A DNA stretch of 64,000 nucleotides, taken from contig CM055320.2 in assembly GCA_029255685.2 (NCBI GenBank), positions 40,115,927 through 40,179,926 of the forward strand, given 5' to 3'. Below, piece by piece: positions 1 through 9,740 of this stretch. Within the stretch, counting starts at the first letter, position 1. Every line of letters begins with the position of its first letter. This DNA is from Silene conica (lineage: Eukaryota > Streptophyta > Magnoliopsida > Caryophyllales > Caryophyllaceae). Made by a program: the position numbers and the translations under genes. A model generated the notes under the pieces. That model did not search any database. It saw only the letters and a list, made by a program, of their open reading frames with translations, and was not told the DNA's origin.

Positions 1-923
1 ACCGACCCACTATTTGAGTCGGCCGACCGCGGCTCTGCTACAAGTCGGTCTCGGAATTTCGACTACCTACGCATATTCATCCCTACATCCTAACATATGA
101 AATTTAGCTACTCATGGCTATTAAGACGATTATAAAAACGGGAATAAACATGGTAAACATAGTAATTAATAATCTAAGCATGCAAGAATTAACAAAGCTT
201 GAGATTCTGACTTAAACGAATGTAATAATAATAAGAACAATAATAAAGCTAGATTAAAAGAGTAATTACCAGAATTGGGATTAAGGCAGAAAGGAACAAA
301 CTTTATTGATGAATGCTTGAGAATTATTGAAAGATTACAAATAAACTAAAGAACTGAATATAAACTGAATGATTGAATCTATCAAAACTGAATGAATATG
401 AATTATTGAATGCAAAACCCTAATCACAAGATTAGTTTATATAGGGCAAAGATTAGAGTTTCCTAAAAGACTCCTACTTCTAATTACTTTTCGAAAAAGC
501 GTTCCTGGGCTTCGCTGAGGTCGGTCGACCACTTTGGTGGGTCGGTCGACCTCTTTTACGGACTTAATTGAATTCCTTGGCTTTTCTTCAAGATTTGGAC
601 TTTATAGAAATTAGGCCTGGTCGGCCGACCCGTTTGGTTGGTCGGTCGACCGCTTCCGTATAGAAAATCTTCGGTTTTCTTCTAGCTTTGACTTTTGGTA
701 CTTAAATAAAGATTCCAGTTGACTTTCCATTGTTTCTTAATTATGCAAAAGACTCGAGAACATGAATTTGGTGCTAAATCGCCCCTTTTCCGCATAAATC
801 TGCAAAAGTGCATAAAAATACGAAAGTACACGATTGTTGGGAAATAAAGGCTAAAACATAGTAAATGAGCGACCAAATGCGTGTAAAAATAGATTAAAAA
901 CATCATAAAATAGACACGCATCA
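1..923 (-). mobile_element. Athila-like Ty3/gypsy LTR, 5' part, runs off left edge
   Basis: Read on the minus strand, this begins TGATGCGTGTC at 923 and closely matches the LTR that starts at 31640 on the plus strand. That complete copy is 1627 bp, so a little over half is present here. The right edge at 923/924 is where A1 LTR sequence resumes (TAAGTCGTATG, compare 7157 in LTR2), so this element inserted into LTR1 of the A1 array. The other end and the target duplication (probably TAAGT) are outside the window. It carries copies of the GGTCGGTCGACC / GGTCGGCCGACC palindrome at about 19-28, 519-530, 540-551, 619-630 and 640-651. No coding sequence is seen; short ORFs here are chance. Confidence 0.85.
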
Positions 924-1395
924 TAAGTCGTATGATGAAAGGATCATCACTCGCTAGCCCTCAAGTGAACCCCGATCTAACCTGCATGTACCTACATACA
1001 TGAAAACATGTACGCCACAATCAGTGGGGAGTGACTAGAGTTCTCCTAGCCACCTTTTGTAACGACACGTAACAAGTAAAACAAACAGAATACTCCAACA
1101 TATATAAACATGTGAAGTATAACAATATCTCCATAACTGATCAACAACTATCATGCAATCACTAATGCACGGCTCTCAACCGACTTCATAAACCGTTTAG
1201 AAGGAGAGCCGGTTTCCCTACTGGTTACCCAGTCGGGGGGTCTTTCAGTCCAACTATTTATGAAACCGATCAAAGAGTCATCCAAAGCCTTGGATGAACA
1301 AACTATAACTCAAGCAATATAATCATTAACTTCATCTCGCATATATGACACTGTACCAGTCTCAAGGCAAGCAGATATAACATAAACACTAGCAA

Positions 1396-1990
1396 TGGGT
1401 CCAGAGGTGAACTTAACACATATCCCACTACCAAATAATGTCGGGTCCAAAGGTGAACTTAACACATATCCCAACATGCAAATCAAGTAAAGGGTCCAGA
1501 GGTGAACTTAACACATATCCCTATACATACAATTCAAGAAAAGGGTCCAGAGGTGAACTTAACACATATCCCTAATCACAATTCATGAATGGGTCCAGAG
1601 GTGAGCTTAACACATATCCCACTACAAACAAATGTCGGGTCCAGAGGTGAACTTAACACATATCCCAACATACATCCAAAATCAAAGGGTCCAGAGGTGA
1701 GCTTAACACATATCCCAATGCTACAAACAAGTATTGGGTCCAGAGGTAAACTTAACACATATCCCAATACACAGCTATCGCACAACGGGTCCAGAGGTGA
1801 GCTTAACACATATCCCGTGTACGACAACCGATCACGTGTCAGGTCTAGAGGTGAGCTTAACACATATCCTGACACGCCACAAGCAAAACACGTAATGGGT
1901 CCAGAGGTGAGCTTAACACATATCCCATCACGCGACATACAAAACACGTAGTGGGTCCAGAGGTGAACTTAACACATATCCCACCACGCG
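1396..1990 (-). repeat. Hairpin-unit array, 12 units (A1 LTR1)
   Basis: Twelve units of about 28-30 bp share a core reading GGTCCAGAGGTG, AACTTAA or AGCTTAA, then CACATATCC, about 50 bp apart. Bases just outside each core are complementary across the unit and differ between units: GTATTGGG (1731-1738) with CCCAATAC (1763-1770); CGTGTCAGG (1835-1843) with CCTGACACG (1868-1876); CACGTAATGGG (1889-1899) with CCCATCACGCG (1924-1934); CACGTAGTGGG (1945-1955) with CCCACCACGCG (1980-1990). The core adds an inner GTG/CAC stem. Two or three units (near 1542 and 1687) pair poorly. The frames GPEVSLTHIP and GICVKLTSGP read through it are by-products of repetition, not proteins. Confidence 0.85.
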
Positions 1991-2284
1991 ACATCCAACT
2001 CAATCATTAGCATTCAAAGATAGAAACTAACCTATAGTTCTAACTTCTTAACCCACTAAACAACACTTAATTGACCCCGGGAACTAAGTTGTGGGAGAGC
2101 CGGTTTCCCTTTCGGTTACCCGACCGGGGGGTCTCTATCCTCACTCCATTCCCGAACCCAATATGGTGTCGCCCGTCCTCCGGGGACCTCAAATACATAT
2201 CAAAGATACAAGGAACGAGTTTCAATCAAAACCGATCAACCGATTAAAAGTTACGAACGATAAACAAAATGAAAACAAGTTACA

Positions 2285-2553
2285 GGGGTCCCCAGCCGGT
2301 CGGCCGGCTGGTGGTCCTTTCAGCCTTCAACTTTTTAAAACAAACACAATGCAAAGGGACTCCCAGCCGGTCGGGAGGCAGCCGGTCGGCCGGCTGGGAA
2401 CCCAATTTCCCTAGCCTTCACAATTTCGCGATATACTAAAATGTGCTCCCAGCCGGCTGGGCACGCAAATACACCAAAGGTCAGTCTTCGCAAAAATCAC
2501 ACAAAAGACACTCCCAGCCGGTCGACCGGCGGCCGATCGGTCGACCGGCTCAG
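2285..2553. repeat. Cluster of GC-rich palindromes, A1 LTR1
   Basis: Several near-perfect inverted repeats are built on CAGCCGGTC-GGCCGGCTGG, each roughly 20 bp, separated by 50-90 bp of AT-richer DNA. The last has arms AGCCGGTCGACCG and CGGTCGACCGGCT around a short centre. The same cluster is found in LTR2 and LTR3 and, with changes, in both A2 LTRs. Confidence 0.8.
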
Positions 2554-3509
2554 AGAGCCTGTTCTCAATTTTCGCATTTTCCAGCTACTTCGAAACTTCA
2601 TAAAATCGATACTAAAACTTGAGAATCGCTACAAGCAAAGTTTACTCAACATCATTAATCACAATGTAACACTAACTAACAGCAATTCAACCCATAACAA
2701 TCCTCAAAATGATTATAACAAGTATCCGTCGCAAAACATATAAATTCTGAAAATCGCTTATGAACATGTGAAACAACATCAAGGCATGAATTCCACAAGT
2801 AAGGACAATCCTAAACATGTTACTAAGTCCATTAAACATGATTCTTAAACAAAAATCAGAAACATTTAGAAGAACACATCAAAACTTGCTAATATTCACA
2901 ATAAGGCCGAGTTTCTCATTATCGTCACCTCAAAAGCAATCTGGCTCAGAGATCCTCCTCTAAGATGAAGCTATCCACTTACGGGTCGTCCAAGCCCACG
3001 CCTACAAGCACGAAAGACGAGATTACGGACTGAAAATCGAATCTTACAAAAACAGTCCGAAATTCGAAGTGAAGGATTTGAAAAACGAAAGTGATAGATG
3101 GCTTGCAAATTCGATGAGGATTCCGAAAAATGTTATTATTACCTTGATTTGGTGAACGGATGAAGAAGAAATAAGCAAAAGAAGGTGATTGAAAATGGAG
3201 GTTTAAGAGGAAATGAGTTTACTGTTATTTTATTTTGAGGGGATGAAGATGTGTCGACATAAGGGTCTTAAAGGGTTTAAGGAATTGTCCTTTCCGTTTA
3301 AAATGAAACGGGTTAGGATACTTGAACGGGTTTTTAAGTTGTGAACTTAACTTTACCAAGTTTGTATTCGTCTTAAGGACTTAAGGTTCTTAAGACGGAT
3401 CTTACGAATTTTTTTAAATTAACTTAACATTAAATATTAAAATATTATTTTATCCCGTAAAATAATTAAAACCTCTAAAATATAACCGACGAAAATGCGG
3501 GATGTTACA

Positions 3510-6500
3510 ATCACCCAATCTTCAAAAAGTTTCGTCCTCGAAACTCGAAGGTAGAAGTAAGTATGAAAATAACTCTAACTTTCAAAATATGTCAAGCGGG
3601 TTAAGATAACCCAAAACTTTATCTTTCCAAAAAGGTTTCAAGAAACAAAAGGTTTAAAGGCACAAGTCTCCGTCAATGGATAATGGGATTCTCGTTACGT
3701 ATTCAAGAGTCCGACATTCCAAATCTGAGACAAGTCCCAAAATTAAATCCGTCAAAATTTGAAATTTAGGTCGATTCGGTGTTGATAAGCACATCACAGG
3801 TTATCAGACGTCTCCAATAACAAGTTCTAGTGGCAGTCAACGCTGAAATCTGATAAAATCGTAAAACGTTACACTCTTTAAAACCAAGTTTTCTTTAAAT
3901 CAACCACTACTCCCTAATTCTTGAAAAAGTAAAATTGTAACAATGACTAAAAGTTGCTTCTAACGGAAGAGAAAGCAGTTTCAAATTCTTAAAACAACTA
4001 AGCTTTTCCAAAAACAGTGGACTTAAAGTCGACAATTGGGGAACGAGCTCCAACACAGGCGTTTGAGAGCGCGGAAACAGTCGCAGAGCTTATTTTCGAT
4101 ACGAAGGATTAGGGGTTTCAAGCCTCGCGGCTGTAAGAACACAAAAAAGAGGGTTGAAGGAACGGAACAATCAAGTCGAAGGTTAAAGAAGACGGTAACC
4201 TTTGCCAAACATGGGTACACTAACCGCTCAATCCATAATCAAAACATCGTTACAATGATTACTAGTATATCCCAAGAAAGACAGTTCAAGAGATCTCTAG
4301 CCTCTCCAAGGTTTCACGATCCCTCTTATCATTATCTGCTCCACAGAACAAGGTATTCCTCAACAAGAAGGCTTTCAAAACTCTGAACTGGGATTCTACT
4401 ACCATAACAACGAACTTCGAAACTCAAGATATGGTATTCATCATCCTATAACCTTAAATTTTTGACAGTTCGATCCTAGGAAACCTATTCCACCAAGTTC
4501 GATATCTTAAATCCCCAAATTTTATTACCACAATGAACATTCAAACCAAGATCTTACTTAGGTAGCAACTCTTAAATCCTCTGATTTCTAACCACTTACC
4601 AACAATATACATCCCAAAGAAAAGGTTCCAAAGGAGTAACAACTTTCACCCCTACGGTTTCCATAAGGTTTAGTTATTCGCATTCCGAAGTTCCCGAATG
4701 ATATTCATGAACATTTATAAGTTACAAATTTCTACTCTATGATTACCTCAGACATCAATGGTTACCTGTCAACTACTCATGAAGCATTATTAAGCCAACA
4801 AGTTTCCATTACCCCACAGCTATAAAAAACAATCCACCTAACAGTGAGGCATCTTACAATTTCCTTAAGTATCTCAATAGGTAAACGCCGAGTTCAATAA
4901 GTAACTCACGGTCAACACTCAGTCAGCTCTAAAATTCCATTTGTAAATGTCTCAATATTCTCACACCGTTACCAATAACTCTCGCTCCTCAAATGTGGTC
5001 CTTTCTGCATTACAAAAGTTCCTCAAGATTAAGTAGCACTAACTTACCTAATTCATCAATTTAACCACATCATCATTATCTAAGGCACATTCCTCTAAAT
5101 TCATCTATAACTCAAAGCATTCGATTCCAATCCTCAAATGGTGCTTAGGAATCTACGAATATCACTCACACACAATCCATCTAACATGGACTCTCAAGAC
5201 GGCACACTGTCCAACATTGGCCGAACATTATTCTCACCCACTCCCTCAACCAAATCCTGACAACGCAGAACCAAGCATTCCTCAAGGCATGTATCACTAT
5301 CCCAAGAACAAGTCAATCTCGCCACTAATCTGGAAAGGGACAAGGCTCACGGAAGAGGAGATGAGATACGAACTTCAGGGGCAACACGATACATATTTCG
5401 AGAGAGTCATAAGAAAACGACTCAAGGAACAACGAGCTGACAAGGTAAGGAACTTTAGGCTATGGACTCCAATAAAATTGAAGCCAGGATCAAAAGAAGA
5501 AGCAAAGGAGAGGAAAGGAGAGAAGCGACGTGAAAAGAACGATTGCAGAATCTTCCAAGGTGCGGGTCTCTCACTATTCTCGCGGGGTTCTCACTTCTTA
5601 CTTTCCAAATCAAGTTATTCAATTATCGGTTCTCACGAAAAATTCCACCAATGATTTATATACCCTAATCTTCCAAACTCTAAACGGTATCATCATTATG
5701 ACTACCTATTCCCAAAAGTTTGAGAGGTCTCACCTCTGCTAGTCCCTCAAATGACAATTCAATAATACTTTTAGGTCATCGCCCTTATATGCTATATCCA
5801 TTCTACTTACCTCACTGTCCACAAGTTAACAATTTTTAAACCATCAAGTTTTTTCCGAAATTACATCTCTCAATGAATTACTTTATTCCCTTCACAAACT
5901 AGCGGTGCATCCTCAAGTTTCTCTTAAGTTTTTCATTAAACAAACGTTAAGATTCGATAGGCTGCCTAGGGTAAAGTAGTGGTTCACTTCTTCTAAGCTT
6001 AAGTCAATAACTCTTTAAGTATTCAACCATTGTAGCCAATGATTCGCATTCCTCAACAGTGTACCTTTCTCAACTCGACCACTCACCTGAGTCAAGTGAT
6101 ACTAACTCACTTCATCATCCACTCATCATCATTAACATCTTAAGCCCATTCTTTCAGGTTGCTCTATAACCTCAAGTGTCTTATCTAACTCCTTAAACAG
6201 TATTCTTCAATCCACATATTTTCACAATCTCAGCATGGTTTTCAAGATTAAGTTCCACCGAATACTAAGTGAACAACTCAACCTTCAAACAAGTATCCTA
6301 TCACTCACCTTCACTCTCCCAATTGGATAGGCAACTAGACCCTTTGATCACCAAAACATGTCTCTCGATACCTCTTAAGTTATTCCTCAAATAACAATAT
6401 TTCTCATAACACAGCTTACGGTTGTCCTAAGACTAGTTCCTCCAAATCCAATAAAAGGAAAGGTTACCTAGAGGGCACCTTAAGAAAGCAAGCAACAAGG

Positions 6501-6902
6501 TTAAGCTGAAAAGATATGAAGATCCGTTCAAGCAAGATAGACAAATATTCTAAAAGAAGGATGTGCATCCAGAGTTATCAAAGAAAGTGGTGCACAAAGA
6601 AAGAGGAGTATCTTCAAGGTTCAGAAGCATTCTCCAACAATAGCACGAACCTTCTATCTTCGGTAGAAACTCCGATCTCCACCGTCAAATGGATAAGCCC
6701 ACGGTTCGTCGATTGAAAGATATAAAAGTGAAATCAATGACAATCAACAAACATGTTAGAGCCTAATAAAAGCAATCACAAAACAGACTACAATATAAGT
6801 CCTTAAATCTACCCCATCTCTCATTCATTATTCAATTATATGGTCAAGTTAAGGTTGGGGGTCACATGAGTGCGTCGGGAGTGATAACGCTCTGATACCA
6901 AC
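3510..6902 (-). mobile_element. A1 internal region 1 (non-coding, 3.4 kb)
   Basis: The minus-strand 5' end is the primer site TGGTATCAGAGC (plus GCTCTGATACCA, 6889-6900), complementary to initiator tRNA-Met and two bases from LTR2. The 3' end has an AGTTTCG-AGGA-CGAAACT hairpin (3528-3545) and a purine-rich stretch just before LTR1. Termini of this kind are typical of Tekay/Del-type chromoviruses. No gag, protease, RT or integrase motif is found on either strand. The longest frames (for example 145 aa at 5217-5654) resemble no protein I know, and internal 2 lacks part of that stretch, so I do not call them genes. Confidence 0.8.
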
Positions 6903-7628
6903 TGTAAAACCCCTCGCGAAAGCGGAAATATAAACATACAAAAGTACTAAAAATGCAGCGGAATTTAAACTTTTTAACATAAACAACATGCGAGAAGAAT
7001 TAAAACTGAAACTGAAACTGATATAAACAAAATAGATAAGTATAACAGTTCTAAGTACGGAAACCAAAATAGATACAAAGCCTGGGATGGAACATCCCTA
7101 CAGGCACCAAAAGATAACTGTATCAAAACTAAGAGTCTAGCTAATCGATAAACGTGTAAGTCGTATGATGAAAGGATTATCACTCGCTAGCCCTCAAGTG
7201 AACCCCGATCCAACCTGCATGTACCTACATACATGAAAACATGTACGCCACAATCAGTGGGGAGTGACTAGAGTTCTCCTAGCCACCTTTTGTAACGACA
7301 CATAACAAGTAAAACAAACAGAATACTCCAACATATATAAACATGTGAAGTATAACAATATCTCCAAAACTGATCAACAACTATCATGCAATCACTAATG
7401 CACGGCTCTCAACCGACTTCATAAACCGTTTGGAAGGAGAGCCGGTTTCCCTACTGGTTACCCAGTCGGGGGGTCTTTCAGTCCAACTATTTATGAAACC
7501 GATCAAAGAGTCATCCAAAGCCTTGGATGAAAAAACTATAACTTAAGCAATATAATCATTAACTTCATCATGCATATCTGACACTGTACCAGTCTCAAGG
7601 CAAGCAGATATAACATAAACACTAGCAA

Positions 7629-8217
7629 TGGGTCCAGAGGTGAACTTAACACATATCCCACTACCGAACAATGTCGGGTCCAGAGGTGAACTTAACTCAT
7701 ATCCCAACATGCAAATCAAGTAAAGGGTCCAGAGGTGAACTTAACACATATCCCTATACATACAATTCAAGAAAAGGGCTAGAGGTGAACTTAACACATA
7801 TCCCTAATCACAATTTAGTAATGGGCCCAGAGGTGAGCTTAACACATATCCCACTACAAACAAATGTCGGGTCCAGAGGTGAACTTAACACATATCCCAA
7901 CATACATCCAAAATCAAAGGGTCCAGAGGTGAGCTTAACACATATCCCAATGCTACAAACAAGTATTGGGTCCAGAGGTGAACTTAACACATATCCCAAT
8001 ACACAGCTATCGCACAACGGGTCCAGAGGTGAGCTTAACACATATCCCGTGTACGACAACCGATCACGTGTCAGGTCTAGAGGTGAGCTTAACACATATC
8101 CTGACACGCCACAAGCAAAACACGTAATGGGTTCAGAGGTGAGCTTAACACATATCCCATCACGCGACATACAAAACAAGTAGTGGGTCCAGAGGTGAAC
8201 TTAACACATATCCCACC
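7629..8217 (-). repeat. Hairpin-unit array, 12 units (A1 LTR2)
   Basis: This has the same units and order as the array in LTR1, with scattered substitutions. In the unit near 7823 the left arm reads GTAATGGG and pairs with CCCACTAC better than the LTR1 copy does. The 170-aa frame across this block is a translation of the repeat and has no support as a protein. Confidence 0.85.
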
Positions 8218-8518
8218 ACGCGACATCCAACTCAATCATTAGCATCCAAAGATAGAAACTAACCTATAGTTCTAACTTCGTAACCCACTAAACAACACTT
8301 AATTGACCCCGGGAACTAAGTTGAGGGAGAGCCGGTTTCCCTTTCGGTTACCCGACCGGGGGGTCTCTATCCTCACTCCATTCCCGAACCCAATATGGTG
8401 TCGCCCGTTCTCCGGGGACCTCAAATACATATCAAAGATACAAGGAACGAGTTTCAATCAAAACCGATCAACCGATTAAAAGTTACGAACGATTAACAAA
8501 ATGAAAACAAGTTACAGG

Positions 8519-8788
8519 GGTCCCCAGCCGGTCGGCCGGCTGGTGGTCCTTTCAGCCTTCAACTTTTTAAAACAAACACAATGCAAAGGGACTCCCAGCC
8601 GGTCGGCAGGCAGCCGGTCGGCCGGCTGGGAACCCAATTTCCCTAGCCTTCACAATTTCGCGATATACTAAAATGTGCTCCCAGCCGGCTGGGCACGCAA
8701 ATACACCAAAGGTCAGTCTTCGCAAAAATCACACAAAAGACACTCCCAGCCGGTCGACCGGCGGCCGGTCGGTCGACCAGCTCAGAGA
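8519..8788. repeat. Cluster of GC-rich palindromes, A1 LTR2
   Basis: Copy of the cluster at 2285-2553, with the same self-complementary CAGCCGGTC-GGCCGGCTGG type motifs in the same order. Confidence 0.8.
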
Positions 8789-9740
8789 GCCTGTTCTCAA
8801 TTTTCGCATTTTCCAGCTACTTCGAAACTTCATAAAATCGATACTCAAACTTGAGAATCGCTACAAGCAAAGTTTACTCAACATCATTAATCACAATGTA
8901 ACACTAACTAACAGCAATTCAACCCATAACAATCCTCAAAATGATTATAACAAGTATCCGTCGCAAAACATGTAAATTCTGAAAATCGCTTATGAACATG
9001 TGAAACAACAACAAGGCATGAATTCCACAAGTAAGGACAATCCTAAACATGTTACTAAGTCCATTAAACATGATTCTTAAACAAAAATCAGAAACATTAA
9101 GAAGAACACATCAAAACTTGCTAATATTCACAATAAGGCCGAGTTTCTCATTATCTTCACCTCAAAAGCAATCCGGCTCAGAGATCCTCCTCTAAGATGA
9201 AGCTATCCACTTACGGGTCGTCCAAGCCCACGCCTACAAGTACGAAAGACGAGATTACGGACTGAAAATCGAATCTTACAAAAACAGTCCGAAATTCGAA
9301 GTGAAGGATTTGAAAAACGAAAGTGATAGATGGCTTGCAAATTCGATGAGGATTCCGAAAATGGTATTATTACCTTGATTTGGTGAACGGATGAAGAAGA
9401 AATAAGCAAAAGAAGGTGATTGAAAATGGAGGTTTATGAGGAAATGAGTTTACTGTTATTTTATTTTGAGGGGATGAAGATGTGTCGACATAAGGGTCTT
9501 AAAGGGTTTAAGGAATTGTCCTTTCCGTTTAAAATGAAACGGGTTAGGATACTTGAACGGGTTTTTAAGTTGTGAACTTAACTTTACCAAGTTTGTATTC
9601 GTCTTAAGGACTTAAGGTTCTTAAGACGGATCTTACGAATTTTTTTAAATTAACTTAACATTAAATATTAAAATATTATTTTATCCCGTAAAATAATTAA
9701 AACCTCTAAAATATAACCGACGAAAATGCGGGATGTTACA

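Larger units (their letters stand above)
924..3509 (-). repeat. A1 LTR1 (partial, about 2.6 of 2.84 kb)
   Basis: This matches LTR2 (6903-9740) throughout, but the first roughly 254 bases are separated off by the Athila-like insertion at 923/924 and lie left of the window. Parts in order: a linker with GGAGAGCCGGTTTCCC and a direct repeat of that box near 2093; the hairpin array (1396-1990); a GC-palindrome cluster (about 2285-2553); an AT-rich stretch; a CGTCTTAAG hairpin (3369-3397); and the terminal GGATGTTACA. No coding sequence is supported. Confidence 0.85.
6903..9740 (-). repeat. A1 LTR2, complete (2838 bp)
   Basis: It runs from TGTAAAACCCC to GGATGTTACA, the cleanest full copy of this LTR in the window. 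It is shared by the element units on both sides, with internal 1 to the left and internal 2 to the right. It contains a 12-unit hairpin array (7629-8217), the GC-palindrome cluster (about 8519-8788) and a CGTCTTAAG hairpin (9600-9628). No coding sequence is supported. Confidence 0.88.

Noticed and set aside
1396-1990. CRISPR-like pattern: about 28-bp repeats with about 20-bp spacers
   Set aside because: It lies in a plant LTR, recurs with the same spacers in four LTR copies, has no cas genes, and the spacers pair with each other across each repeat rather than being foreign sequences.
4036-4386. 116-aa basic frame (MGNELQHRRLRARKQ) as an RNA-binding protein
   Set aside because: It is on the antisense strand, not kept intact in internal 2, and the A2 internal region is too diverged there to keep it.
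5217-5654. 145-aa frame in A1 internal 1 as a gene
   Set aside because: Internal 2 and internal 3 have different frames at the same place, it has no known domain, and it lies opposite to the element's sense strand.
7671-8183. 170-aa and other frames with repeated GPEVSLTHIP or GICVKLTSGP as a repeat protein
   Set aside because: Open frames appear on both strands of the array because the units lack stops. Length changes with array slippage, and there is no start context or homology.
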